Source: Heterotrichella gracilis
Taxonomy: Eukaryota; Sar; Xanthophyceae; Tribonematales; Xanthonemataceae
NCBI GenBank assembly: GCA_032358255.1
Contig: JAULBX010017636.1
Location: 24,016-88,015 of the forward strand
Reading direction: 5' to 3'
DNA length: 64,000 bases
A program made the translations under genes and the position numbers. Below, one piece after another: positions 24,898 through 37,800 of the stretch. Every line of letters starts with the position of its first letter. Positions within the stretch are counted from its first letter, which is position 1. The notes below the pieces were generated by a model. That model had not been told where the DNA came from. It saw nothing but the letters and a program-made list of their open reading frames with translations, and ran no database searches.

Positions 24898-27800
24898 ATG
24901 GATGATGACATATTCGCGTCGCTGTGTGGCGGCGTCAAGTTCAACAAGAAGCGCTTCACGAGGGAGGTGTCAGTATTCGAAAATAAGAGACATCACCAGA
25001 ATGGTACTGACAAAACCGTGCGGCGGGCTCGCCAGTGGCGGCGTAGTGTCGATGCATATGCATGCAGGGTGTGGCCAAGTGGGTGCGGATGCCCTTTCGT
25101 GAGGCGGTACGCCTCTCCGTTGCCTGGTGTCGCATACTGTGTGTTATTTATGCATAACAAAACCCTGCGTGACCCCGCACTGTGCCCGTGCTGCCCCCTC
25201 ACCTTAATATCCTACCCCACCCCACCCACCCCCACTTCAAGCCTGTGCCCCCCCACCACAGCACCACCCCCTGTCGCTGCCAGCATACCCAAGAAGAAGC
25301 GGAAGAAGGGAGCCAAGCAGAACGGTAAGATTAGCACGCAAGGGCCTGCAAGTTACACTGCCTTTCCACACACACATACACACACACACACATACACACA
25401 CAACACCGAAAACGCACACCTGCGTCACGCCAACTTCGCCTGCATAAAGCAAATTTCTTTTGTTTTATTAGACCCCTGTCAGCTGTTATGCGTGTTAGTC
25501 CCAAGTTGCACTTATTCCGCAAGTTGTTGTGCGACACTGTGTGGCCTGGTTCATTGACCCCCCGCCCCTGCAGGCGTCGCCCCCTTTGCTGGCAACCTGA
25601 TTGCGTCCCCTGGCGCACCTGCAACCACCCTGCCTACCGAGGCTGGCGACGATGAGGATGAGGGAGGGGAGGTTGTGGTGCACAGCAACGACCCATTTGA
25701 GGTGCGCAGGTGGTTGCATGCACATAGCGGGCAGTGGTGGGGGTTCAGGGGTTGATAGGCCCGTGCGCCTGCTGCTGCTAGTGCCGCGTGTGTGCTTGGT
25801 GCATGGGTGGCAGCCACATACTGCATCTTGCATTGGCTGCTCTGATGGTATACAGTTAATGAGGATGGATCCTTAACACCTGGATGTTAACTGTTATCAA
25901 GTATTATTTTCATTTTTTTCAAATCATTTTCATAATTCTTTCAAGTAAAATAATAGAAATCTCAGCCGTGAGACGAATAGGTGCTCAGCGCAAACCAACG
26001 TGGTCATGCCACATACATACACCTTGCGACGGCCATGGTGCATTGCCCCCATACTACTAGTGTTTCACCCTGGGGCCTGCCCTGCCCTCCCCTGCCTGCG
26101 CCCCCCTGACCTGTGCCCCCCTGGCAGGAGGCCAACGTGATCCGCAAGCAGCAGCGCATACGCGTGCAGGGCGAGAAGGTGCCGCGACCGCTCAAGGTAC
26201 ACACGCACTCTGCACATGGCGCCTGCGGCACAGCATCTGCATGCCCTGTCAGTGCCGCCACGCTTCCTTGCCTGTGCTTGGGTTGGCTTTGCTATCGCTA
26301 TACCCTGTACCCGTACCCCGCTGGTGCTCAAGCTGGGACCCTATAGGCAGCTGCATCATGCATGTATGACCCAACTGCGACATGTAGATGTGACAGAAAC
26401 TGCCTGCTGGCCGACTGCTGTTTACGCTGTATACAATGTTGCCTGTGCCTGATCCCATGCCACTCCCCATGCGCCCCCTGCAGTCCTTTGCCTGCCTGTC
26501 CACCCGCTATCAGTGCGGTGCGCGTGTGCTGGAGGCAGTGGCGCAGTCGGGCTGGCACCACCCCACACCCATCCAGTGCCAGGCGGTGCCGGTGCTGCTG
26601 GCGGGGAGGGAGCTGCTGGCGGTGGCGCCAACTGGTGAGGAGTATGTCATGATCACAAAAGGATGTGGCTGGGGGGAGGGGGGTGGGCGCATGGCTGGCG
26701 TGTGATGCCGTGGGCGGGGTGGCGTGCGCAGCCAATCGGTCCACTGGCGGAGATGGGATGGGAGCGCATGTTCCAGAAATCGGGTCCGGAATGCTTTGGT
26801 GCACATCGCAATAGATCAGGGGGAAAATGTGTCGTGTGTGTGCGACATGCCCTCACCCTAAACGCCTGATGCAGGGTCCGGCAAAACCCTTGCCTTCCTG
26901 CTGCCCATCCTCCTCCTGGTGCAGCGGCTACAGGCGGAGGCCAAGGAGGGGGATGCAGGCCAGGAGGGCAGAGAGGGTGTGAAGGCGCTTGTGGTGAGCC
27001 CCACCCGTGAGCTGACTGCACAGACTGCGCGCTGCCTGGCTCGACTGTCCAAGGGGAGTGGGCTGAAGATGCGTGTGGTGGTGAAGGCCTCTGCCACCAG
27101 CGGAGACCTCAACAAGGTGGGTGTGGGGGATGGGATTGTGGGAGGACGTTAGGGGCTGGCTGTTACTACTTTGAACTATGAAAATACCTAACTATTTTTT
27201 TGTAAACAAAAGCTGGAGAATCAACTGCCATAAAATCTTCCTGGTGCTTTTGCTAAATCCGTTCGTTTGACATCAAACCGCATTATTTCATTCGTCGTTT
27301 CATCAAGTAACAGAAATATGTTATAATTGCTTGACCTGAAAGGTGCCGAGGGAGCGAGTGCCCTTCCTCAAGGGAGCATGCTCAGCCTAATTTATTCACG
27401 AGGATCATAACCATGGTTCTTGTCCCAATTCCTCACTGGCCGGTCGTTTTTGGGACCGGCGCCTGATCCCTGCACCCCTGCCCACCTCCCCTACAGGTTG
27501 ACGTAGTCTTGTCGCCCCCCCTGCTGCTGGCTACCCTTGTGACCAGCGGCCAGCTGTCATGTGGTGGCGTGCGCATGGTGGTGCTTGACGAGGCTGACCG
27601 GCTGTTTGAGGGGGGATTCCTGCGACAGGTGGACGAGGTGCTGGCGGCATGTACACACAAGGATGTGGTGCGTTGGGGATGGGGTGATCTCCCAATGGTA
27701 GACATTGGTCTTGCATGCATTCTGCTTATGACGCGCATACGGTTTGCTTGTCCCACAGCATTCTTGTGGAAATCCTGCTCAGGGTGGTTGTTGTCCTGCT

Positions 27801-30329
27801 CAAGGGTACTGGTGGGCAGTGTTACCCTGTGAAGCTGTGTGTACGTGTCCCCACCAGCTCCACCCCCCTCCCTCAGGTGCGCGCCCTGTTCAGCGCCACC
27901 CTGCCAGAGGGGGTTGAGGCCCTGGCACGCACCCTCCTGCGACAGCCGCTGCGCGTGACGGTGGGGGAGCGAGGGGCTGCGGCGGCTGCGGTGCGCCAGC
28001 GGCTGCTGTTTGTTGGGCGGGAGGCGGGCAAGGGGCTGGCGCTGCGGCAGGTGGTGGAGGGAGGGCTGCGGCCGCCGGTGCTGCTGTTTGTGGCAACGCG
28101 TGAACGGGCGGAGGCGGTGCACAGGTGTGTGAGCGCGTGGGCATGGGTGGGTGGGTGCGGAGGGGATGGATTGTGGTGGTGCAGGGTAAGGGTGGAGTGG
28201 TGTGGATGTGCTGGGGAACCCGCCACAGCATGTTTGACTGGATGCTGTGCGCACGCGGATGAGGGTGCGAGCGAGCGAGGGTGGGGCGGAGCATTTGGCG
28301 TAACCTGGGTGAAAAGAGGGTAGTGGGGTCCCATATCCTGCTGCCATGTCATGTACGCATTGTTTGTTGCCAGGCATTCCTCCCCTTTTGCATAGCGCGT
28401 GGTGTGCCCACCCTGGCAGGGCTCCTTCACCCCTGCTGGCCGGTCACTGCCATGCCACAACCGAACACCAGCCCCGGTCGATTTCCCGCCACTGGCCTCT
28501 CTGTGCTGTGGTGGGCATGATCCCCGGAGTACATGACAGCTCAACAAACATCACAATACCACTCCTGTGCCTGCATCACTCTGGTGTGCAGCTGGGTAAC
28601 AAGCGACATGGGTTCTCAAAAACACATTACTTACCCCATTTATATATCTATATCATATGAATTAGAGAGGCAATTTTTTTCCATCTTGAAAACATCTACG
28701 TGTATAGTATCGACCAGAAAAATAATAGCAGTGTGGAAGAGGTAAACATTTATTGCCAGTGCAATAATGTAACTCGGCTTCTCTGATGATATTTTTGTTT
28801 TTGCCTGGTTATGAAATATCCCTAATTACCGTACTGGCGATAAAGGTTCGCCCCCCAATCCAGAAAACAATTATAAAGCATGGTTTTCAATTTCGCCCCA
28901 AGCAAATTTCGATTTTAAGAATTTCGCCCCACTCAAAATGTCGATTTTGGACGGCAGTTTTGCCTGAGTGCAGTGCGTTGAACGTCCTTGTAGCACTCTG
29001 TTCGTATCATTCTGTCGCATTCTCCCGAAATAGTCGACTTGCAGGTGCTTGTACGACACACGCATGCTTTCGAAAAAATGGTGCCCGGGATCACGATCCG
29101 AGCGGCAAACTATAGTCGTTCGTCGAGCGAACAGCACGAACAGTTAGATAGAGCCTTGAAAGAAGTTTTGACGATGTTTGAAGGGCCCTGTTTGGGTTTG
29201 GGCACCAACAGGAGCAATTATTGCCATTTTGCCCCGCAGGGAGACAATTTTAAAATCTACAATGCATTTCGCCCCATGCAAAATGATCAATTATAAAATT
29301 TCGCCAAAAACAATTATAGAATTATTGGGGGCGAACCTTTATCGCCAGTACGGTAATCAAAACAGTGCAAGGCATTGGCGAGTATTTGACTTCCTTCTCC
29401 GACCACCCATGTCGAGGAGCTAGGGAAAGGGTTGCGAGGTGCACCACTCTTGACCCCACCCTCCCCCTCTGCCCCCAGTGACCTGCAGGGCCAGGGGGTG
29501 CGCTGCGGGGTGATCCACGGGGAGATGGCCACGGGGGAGAGGGAGAGGGCAGTGGAGTCATTCCGTGCGGGTGCCACCTGGCTGCTTGTGGCCACCGACC
29601 TTGTTGGGCGTGGCATGGACTTCCTGGGTGTGAACACAGTGATCAACTACGACTTCCCCTGCTCCACCACGGACTACGTGCACAGGGTGGGGCGCACAGG
29701 CAGGGCGGGGCGGACAGGTGAGGACAAGGGGCAGGGGGTGTGGCTGTGTGTGGTTGGGCTAGGCAAAGAGTCCATTCAGCATGTTACCTCTGGCAACTGT
29801 GTGGTGAGGGGCTGGTGATTGAGGTGCTCATCTGGACACGGGCTGCCCAGGGCGCCCTGTAGAAGCATGCAGATTCATGTAGGCGCATGCATTACCATGG
29901 TGCGTGCTTGGGTATGCATGCCTCTGTGTCCAGGGTCTGAGAGCTACCTGTTCCCCATAAGCATTGCTGCGGATTGGTCACCCTCCACTTGTGACCATGC
30001 ACTCCCCTTTTGTTTCCCCAGGCGAGGCCGTCACCTTCTTCACTGAGCACGACAGCGCACGGGTGAGGGGGGTGGCGCATGTCATACGCGCAGCGGGGGG
30101 GGAGGTGGCGGACTGGATGCTGGCGCTCAAAGGGGGGGACAAGAAAAAGAAGAAGCGCAAGGGGACGGAAAGGGGGATGACAGACGTGCTGGATGAGGGA
30201 GACGGGGGGGAGGGAGAGGAGGGGGATAGGGTGGAGCTGGCTGAGGAGCCTCCAAAAGAGAAACATAAGCAGCAAAGAAAGGGCAAGAGGGTGAAAGGCA
30301 AGGGGCAGAGACCGACAGATTCTGGATAG
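24898..30329 (+). CDS. DDX52: DEAD-box RNA helicase DDX52/Rok1 (plant RH57-like)
   Basis: An ATP-dependent RNA helicase of the nucleolus; Rok1/DDX52 acts in 18S rRNA processing and 40S assembly. Ten exons give 573 residues: 24898-25003, 25262-25324, 25574-25701, 26128-26196, 26484-26634, 26875-27116, 27497-27664, 27877-28124, 29479-29717 and 30022-30329. All helicase motifs are intact and in order: Q motif HHPTPIQCQ, I APTGSGKT (split by intron 5), Ia PTRELTAQ, II LDEADRLF, III FSATLP, then LLFVATRERA, V ATDLVGRGMDF and VI HRVGRTGRAGR. The Rok1-type N-terminus (DDDIFASLCGGVKFNKKRF, basic KKKRKKG) and a Lys/Glu-rich C-terminal tail fit the subfamily. The ATG at 24898 gives the Rok1-like start. 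Intron 8 (28125-29478) carries a TIR element. TGTAA motifs near 30640 may be poly(A) signals. Confidence 0.93.
25369..25405. repeat. (CA)n microsatellite in a DDX52 intron
   Basis: An imperfect CA-dinucleotide run with CATA interruptions, just downstream of exon 2. Confidence 0.85.
28829..29353. mobile_element. Non-autonomous TIR DNA transposon (MITE-like) in DDX52 intron 8
   Basis: The ends are inverted copies: CCGTACTGGCGATAAAGGTT and following bases (28829-~28855) match the reverse complement of ~29328-29353 almost perfectly over about 28 bases; the left copy has one extra C in the C-run. TA flanks both ends (28827-28828 and 29354-29355), consistent with a TA target duplication as in Tc1/mariner-like elements, although the flanking ATTA/TAAT symmetry makes the exact edge ambiguous. 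Inside, ATTTCGCCCCA-type subterminal motifs recur near both ends in opposite orientation. At 525 bp it is too short for a transposase; a small central open frame (29039-29215) has no recognisable domain. A second end of this family lies at ~37478-37499. Confidence 0.8.
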
Positions 30330-31491
30330 CATAGAGTTTTCAGGTAGCTGTGTTAGCAAGCAACAGCAAGGGAGCCCGCACCCAGTGTACAACACATGTA
30401 TCATTAACGGCACCTGTACCTCCAGCAACAATCATGATCATGAATGATTCCTGCCTGCAATGTATGCCTCGTCCTATTATAGCTTGGCCCTCAACCGGCA
30501 CTGGATTGAGCTCGTGGTATTTTACTAGCCTAGGCAAGCCAACCAACCATTATGGCATTGGCAAGTTCAAGTGTGAACTGTATACACATAATATGCATAT
30601 TATGCCACAACTTGTCGTCATAGTTACTTTCGCAGCCTGTAAGTGTAAGGCTAAATGCACATGAAGCCGCGCAGCACTCAGTCTGGTGAATAATGCCAAT
30701 GGCAAATGCATGGCATCTGCAGATCATGATATGCACCCAAGGCCTGCACTAATTTGTGCGGCACTGCCAGTTTGCATGCGGAGCCATGATGTGCCGCATT
30801 GTGACGATTGCGCCATATGGCATTCAGTCTCGGAGTCTGCACTAAAAATGATTGTTGAAAATGGCCATCCAGAATGGAATTTCCATGCATGTACATAACA
30901 TATGGTCTATGTGACACACAGAATCGAAGCTGCACGTTTCATGGCATTGCTGATCATTGATGGTGGCGTGTTAACTGCATGGCCGCCTGCCAGCACAGCG
31001 TATCCACCACTGGCGCATTACTCCTGGATATTGATTCAATATAGCAATACAGCACTCTTGAATCAGAACTTCGCGCGTGCATATGCACGGCATGCTGCTG
31101 TACTAGGGCGTGCAAATCCCTGCAGACCCTCTACCATTGAACTCTAGATTGGGTATGAGCTGTACTACAAACTAATTGTTTGAACACTAAATACCATAAC
31201 AAACCCAAGGCCTCTCCATTGAGGACTGGCATCCGAATTCCAGGCTGGCTGCACAAGAAGTGTGTGTGGCGGACCCCCTACCGCCCACCTGTGCCTTGCC
31301 AAGAAGCTGCACTACACAGGCATGCATCATGCATTGCATGCGCCACCTCCACCATACACTGCTCGAGGATGCAGGCTGCATGCCGCACCTCCACACTGCT
31401 GCAACTGCTGCAAGGCCAACGTACGCAACAGGTTGCGCCGGAAAATGTACTCCGAGGGCCTGCGCTGCGCTAGCGCTAACCCTGGACCCCA
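30330..31491. other. Convergent intergenic region
   Basis: The 3' flanks of DDX52 and the J-domain protein gene. ORFs here are short and show no recognised domain. Confidence 0.5.
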
Positions 31492-34291
31492 TCAAAGTCC
31501 CAGCTTCTTCTTCAGCTCTTGCATCATCACGTCGACATCCTCCTCGAAAGTCGGTTGGGGCCTGAAGCAGACAGGAACAGGGGTTCGACTAAATGGGATG
31601 CTGGGAGAGTAACTGGCTGCACCAGCACATACACACACTAACTCCAGCAGCGCTGCATCATGTGGCCAGAGACCTGCTCACAGCAACGCAGAGGTGTGGT
31701 GAACAACCTGTATGGCGTGCAATGGTGGGTGCTGGATGGGTGCCAGTCCGCACTTTTTTGGCGCGCTGCTGTTTGCCCCACTCCCACTCCCACTCCCACT
31801 GCGTGCCCCTTGACCACTCCCTGAGCCACCATTGCTGCTGCTGCCACGTGACGGTTGTGTGGAGGCAGAGTCCCCACCCCTTGATTCCGCCTTGGTGCTC
31901 CCCCCCTGTCTCTCCTCCTCTGGCAGCCCCTTCTCCAGGAATTCAACAAACTCCTCGCCTATATCGTTAAGCTCCTCCCACAGGGACTTGGAACCGCCGC
32001 CTGCACATGGGGAGGGGGGGAGGGGCATGGGTCTCAAAGGAAGGGGTGTGAACCTGGCGATGTGCAGGGCGAGCCGATATGACAGAAGGGGCAAGGCACA
32101 CAGACAAACCCAGAAAATTCCTTTTCATACAACACTTTATGATCCAGAGAAAGAAAATCCTGTATTATTTACAAGAAGATAAATTTATATATATTTGTAT
32201 CACTACCTTGATTTCCTAAACCAGTATTAAATCACATACTGAATCACACTATGCAGTTATATAAAGAAAAATATAAATAAACCAAAGAAAAAAAAACGAT
32301 TAAATAAGATAAATTCACCCCACACTTCCCTACAAAACCCTGGTGCGCCTCGGAACACCCAGCTGCGATGCCGTACGAGAGGCACGCACTGTCAACCCAA
32401 TGCATGAAGTGCGGACACTGGCGGGGTGTGCCAGGCTGGCAGGGCACCATGGTGGTGATGGTGGCGAGGCGGATGTGGCCAGCTATGCGGCCTCCCAGCC
32501 ACCAGGATCCTCCCAACTAGAGGATCCTCCCATCCTGATTGTCACGCCGCACCTTTCCCCCCTTGCACCCAGCCCACAAAGCTTGCAATGTCTGCGGGGC
32601 CAGGGGGAGGCTGGGTGCAGCACAGGGCAGGCACCAAGTGAGACAACAATACACAGCATGCCTGCAACTACCCACTTCCTCCTGCACATGCCAACCACAT
32701 ACATGCACATGGTACACAGCACCCCAGCCCCTTGCCACTCACCCTTCCCCCTGCTCCCCAGCCACGAGTCCAGCTCCTTGCCCAGGTCAGTGAACAGGTC
32801 ACCCAGAGACATGTCGGGCTCAGGCGGGGGGGCGCCGGCACCGCCCCTGCTGGCCCCGGCGCTGCTGCCATTTGACCGCGTCCAATCGCGCGCGAAGGAG
32901 TCCCAGTCAGCGCCGCCAAAGCCCCCGCCAGACTGCAGCAGGGAGTGGGCGATGTTGGGGTGGGGCTGAGAGGTGCAACAGGGTGGGTGGGTGCATATGG
33001 GGGGGCGTGGTGTGCACTGCCTGCCCCACCATCACGACACAGGGCAGGGCAACGGAAGGGTGCAGGAGCAGTGCATGGCCATGCTGGGTGTGCCCGCACA
33101 GCAGGAGCATGCTGAATTGCCGCCATCCATACTGACTGTACACCAGGGGTGTGTGATTCATGCAGGGTGAGGCGGGGCACTGACCACCCAGGTACTGCAT
33201 GGCATGTTCACAGCGGGGCTCAGCGCAGTCACACACACAAAAAGTGTCCCTCCGCTCACCTTCTTCCTGTCATACTCCCTCCTGGCCTGAGGGTCGCTCA
33301 GGGTCTGATAGGCGGCCTTGCACTCTAGGAAACGCTGCTCCGCATCAGGCTGCAGGGAGGAGAGGGAAGGGGGGCATGCTCAGCCGTGATTGTGACACCA
33401 CAGAAATAGTGTTTTAATAAAGTATCCATCGCATTTCTGCCACTGCATTACAAAGCCTCAACCTCGTGCGGGTGGCAGTGTGGCGGAACATGGGGCGGAT
33501 GTGGGCTGCGCAGCTGGCGAGGCATGGGGCCTTGGCGGGGCATGGTGGTGGAGCATGTTGCAAAGGCATTGGGGTCCTGGGCATCTGCCCGTGCCGGACG
33601 GTGCAGCTCGGACAGCACGCCCGCTATAGCACACATGCTTGCCACGCATTCACATCTCCTCTCCACCCCACCTCCTCACCGCTTTGTTCACGTCTGGGTG
33701 CAGCTTGAGCGCCTTTTTCCTGTACGCCTTCTTCAGCTCCCCGGGTGTGACGCTGGGGGACACGCCCAGTACGCTGTAGTAGTCAACAGCACCTGAGGCA
33801 GCGCATACGTGCAGAGGGGGGCGCCCGCGCCGGCGCTGATGTAACCTATTGGGGTGTGGGGTGGGATGGCGGTGGCAGTGGTGGCGGTGGGTGGTGGTGG
33901 TGGTGGGGCTGGGTGCCAGGGCAGCACAGGACGGTCTGCGTTGGGGGGTGGGAGGCTGGTCTGTGGAGCTGGCTGGTACATATTCGATTGGCTGCAAGAC
34001 TAGTTCAGCCAGTGTGGCAGAGTGGTTGTGGTGCTGACACCCATGGGGAAGCTGGCACAGGGGCAGCATAACGCATGCATATGCATATGCAAAGGGCGCG
34101 CTATGACAAGGCAACCTCTGAACAGCAACTCAACAGTGCCTCCTTGACAGATAAGGCACTGCAAGATAGTAGCCAGCTGTGCAGCATGCATGCTATGTTT
34201 TGCTGCGCCAGCAGGTGCGGTGCACCCACCTGTTCCTCGCCAGGCCCAGCTGGCACCAGGCACCGCTCACCACCACACCACTCAGCAGCAT
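31492..34291 (-). CDS. Chloroplast-targeted J-domain (DnaJ-like, type III) co-chaperone
   Basis: A J-domain protein expected to stimulate the ATPase of a plastid Hsp70. Six exons give 274 residues: 34230-34291, 33680-33845, 33260-33349, 32743-32932, 31754-32000 and 31492-31561. An N-terminal transit peptide ([20 protein letters not shown]) precedes the J domain: [20 protein letters not shown], the invariant HPD in KLHPDVNKA, then [21 protein letters not shown]. There is no Gly/Phe zinc-finger module of type I. The C-terminal half is Gly/Ser-rich with two acidic-hydrophobic helices ([35 protein letters not shown]), similar to plant plastid J-proteins of the At5g59610 kind as I recall it, and ends in a helix [17 protein letters not shown]. 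The 34291 ATG is supported by phase and by the resulting transit peptide. It diverges from the selenium-binding protein gene, 596 bases away. Confidence 0.87.
32095..32330. other. AT-rich island in an intron of the J-domain gene
   Basis: About 230 bases very rich in A and T (runs of A up to nine, ATATAT tracts) inside an otherwise GC-rich intron. No inverted ends or coding sequence were found. Confidence 0.6.
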
Positions 34292-34887
34292 TGGCGCGCT
34301 GGCTCACCTCGGTGCCTGGTCGCACAGGGCTTGCAACAGGCTGGGGGCCAGGGACAGACGTTGTATGGTGCCACGATGAGATGGGAGAAAGTGCAACTAG
34401 CGCGCACTAGCAAAAACTGTACTTTGAGACGTTGAACTGGAGGAACTATGTGAGTTTATGCAGCTAGGAGAGAGTGGGTTCCTCTGGTAGAGTGTCGTCC
34501 AGTAGTTTCGAATGCCGTGCAGCTATGTTGGAAGCGCAGTGCCTGGTCTCAAGAGGGCTGCTGGTGCTGAAAGCCTGCACACCAAGAAACAAGGGGAGAT
34601 GCAGCCGTTATGTTGACTCGACGCTATTTGAGGGTGCACTCAACAATCACCACAAATTATCGGTCGTCTTTTTTCCAGCTGGAAAAGTCTGTTTGTTTAA
34701 AAACAAATTAATTTCCAGTCGACAGGACGCCCTGCACTATCCTAATATGGCTGTCGAGTATACAAACACAGGTTGAACCTCGAAGGACAACGGACTTTTA
34801 ACGCACGCCCTCGTCGACCCCGTGACGGACCTCCCACATCCTGCCAACAATTCCGCGGAGCTCCGCTGCGATAGTGTGGTGGCCAGC
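34292..34887. other. Divergent promoter region
   Basis: 596 bases between the starts of the J-domain gene (minus) and the selenium-binding protein gene (plus), so it probably carries both promoters. No consensus element is clear enough to name. Confidence 0.5.
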
Positions 34888-37800
34888 ATGGCATGCTGCA
34901 CAGGTCCCGGCTATGAGACTCCGCTGGTGAGTGCTGGTGCAGGGAACACTCCCCAAGCACGTTTGTATCTTGGTACCGTGTACTAAGGGCGGCAGCAGGT
35001 CCCTTTCATTGGTTTCGGCTAAGGGTGCTTGGTTGCTCTACTCTTGTCGTGACCCCATCAAGGGCATGCCACGCCCAACAGCGCATCTCGGGTGCCTGTG
35101 GGTCGACGGGCAGTATAGGAGTAAACAATGTCGTTTCGAACGGCTGTCTAGGTATTTGATACTGTTATGCGCCAAGTTTCGTGTTATGATAGCTGGGGTC
35201 CGTTAGTGGGCACTGATGATCAGCGCTGGCATGCCAATGATTGCAGTCATCATTGCTGACGTAACCAAACCCAGCAGACACTGATATACCAGCCGCGGTC
35301 GATAATAACCTAGCGTGGCTGGAAAGCACCCACGGCTGTCGGTTCACAACTTCGTTCTGCTACATTACCCTTGGCGCTGTCCATGCCACAGTCATGGTGA
35401 AGCACCTGCTGCCCACGAACCTGCACCCTCCGAGACCAACGGCTCGTAGGCAGCGACAGGAGCACCCGCATATTTAGCTGCTTGATGACGTAGTATATCT
35501 CACCTAGACTCATTGTCACTTCTCTCCTGTGCACCCACTGGTATCAGCTGTCAGATTATGGCACGGTTTGGTTCCCTGAACAGTTGAAAACCCTACAGCT
35601 CATGTCATGTGTTACCACGCTGGTTCAAGTCCACAGTCTTGCCAATGGGCTTGCGGCCGATGGACCTGTTGGTCCAGTCACGTAATGGATAGCCAACTAT
35701 AGCTAGTCTCCGGCAGGCTGGACGCACACCCCCACTATCTGTTGCACAGTGGCACATGTTGCACGCTTGAAACCCTAGGCCTTGGCAGACCTTGGCCACA
35801 ATATACCCCCATACAGTATTTTCCCCTTCCTCCTTGCCCTGGTCTGGAAAACACCTGGCCCCTACATTCCACCCACAGGACGCCACCAAGGGCCCCCGCG
35901 AGACCATTCTGTATGTGCCATGCATCGCGCGCCGCGAGGGTGTGCCCGACTATTTAGCCACTGTGGATGCTGACCCAGCCTCAGACACATATGCGCAGGT
36001 GAGGGTAGGCGGGTGCACGGAAGCAGGCAGTGTGCGCCAAGTTGACTGCTGTATGCTTGCAAGGGTGTGTGCAACGTGCTTTGTGCGAATATTCACATGA
36101 ATGTGCACTGCGCTGTATGGACAGCAGGCTGAATAGTAGAACTCGACCCTCCACCACCTCCACCCCTCTGTGCAGGTGATCCACCGCCTGCAGATGCCCT
36201 ATGTAGGCGACGAGCTGCACCACTCGGGATGGAACGCCTGCTCATCATGCCACGGGGACTCGTCAAAGTGAGTGACAGGACAGGGCATTTTAGGGAAATT
36301 CCGGTTCAAGCCGGACCGGATTGCTGCCACCGCTTGTGCGTTGCATGGCCCAGTACAACAGCTGCGCCAGCCCAACAAGTTCCCTGGCTTGCTGCGCCCC
36401 CCTGCTTGCACTCGCTCCAGCTCCAGAGCTGCAGACATCCTTGTTGCTGACCCCCTCCCCTCCCTCCCCTTCCCTCACCCAGATCCCGCAAGTACCTGGT
36501 GCTGCCCGCACTCAAGTCCGGGCGTGTGTACGGTGTTGACGTGGCCACCGACCCTCGCGCACCACGTCAGGGCCATGTGGTGGAGCCAAAGGAGATTCAG
36601 GACAAGACAGGGCTGGCCTATCTGCACACAGGTGGGTGAGGAAGGGGCTGAGGTGAGCGTGGGGGCACAGATCAGCCGCTGAGGTGTGGATTCAGTTGGC
36701 TGCCGTGCTTTGAGGTGACACTGCATGGAATTGACAGCAACGAGTGCAGGGAAGGTGGTAGCATGGGTGCCGGCATCCGAATAGAGCTGCTTCATGGAGA
36801 GAACAGTGTCTGTATGCACAAAAAATGGTGTTGCAGCAGCCAGCGCGCGCACACTTCAGATGGAAGGGAAGGGCCGCTCGGATTGAATTTTGCGCATGCA
36901 AACGCCTATTGCCCATGCATTATGTACCCGCCCAGCATTTCCCCCAGCGCTTGGGCAACCTCCTCCCTTGTTCACCCCCCTCTGCCCTCTCCCCCACCAG
37001 GCCACTGCCTGGGCACTGGCGAGATCATGATCAGCGCCATGGGCGACCCAGAGGGCAATGCCAAGGGGGGATTCATACTGCTTGACGAGGAGTTCAAGGT
37101 GAAGGGCGTGTGGGGGGGTGACACGGTGCCCTACGGCTATGACTTCTGGTACCAGCCGCGCCACAATGTGCTGGTGTCGTCCTCATGGGGCGCGCCAAAG
37201 GCGTTCACCAAGGTAGGGAGGCCGGGCCTCAGGCTTTGGGGGAATGCAGGGCACACCATCTGACAAGTGCACAACCTCTGATGGGTGTACAGCAATTGCT
37301 ACGGTGCTTGGCCGTGGCACTGGACAGCACACGGGAAATGGACAAGGATGCATGGCTCGCACAGTTCATTTGTTCACACGCGATTTGCAGCAGAGCAGGG
37401 GTAGGTTGAGTGACTGTCCATCCAGATCATGAGGGCCTACTTGATTGTGAAATTGTACTTGGCTATTTAAAGCGCAACTTTTATCGCCGGTACGGTAATG
37501 AATAAGACCAGATTTCATTGCTACTCTGTGCTGCATACAGGTTGAGCAACTCGGTACCCACTTTGCTACTCACTGCACAGTGACACCTCACAATTGGCAG
37601 CCCTCGCTGTATGCCCTAAAGGGAAAGTTCCCAGGCTGGAAATGTCTCCCCTTCCACGCCTCACCATTTGCAGCTGCACCCTTGCAGGGATTTGACCCCT
37701 CCCAGGTCCCCACCCTGTACGGAGACTCCCTCTACTTCTGGGACTGGACCAGCCACGAGCTTGTGCAGGAGGTGCACCTTGGCCCTGATGGCCTCATCCC

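Noticed and set aside
27433-28377. 314-codon minus-strand open frame
   Set aside because: Antisense to DDX52 exons 7-8; Pro/His/Arg-rich low-complexity translation typical of a shadow frame.
35604-35650. GGTTCAAGTCC resembling a tRNA T-arm
   Set aside because: No matching acceptor, D-arm or anticodon arm can be folded around it; it lies in SBP1 intron 1.
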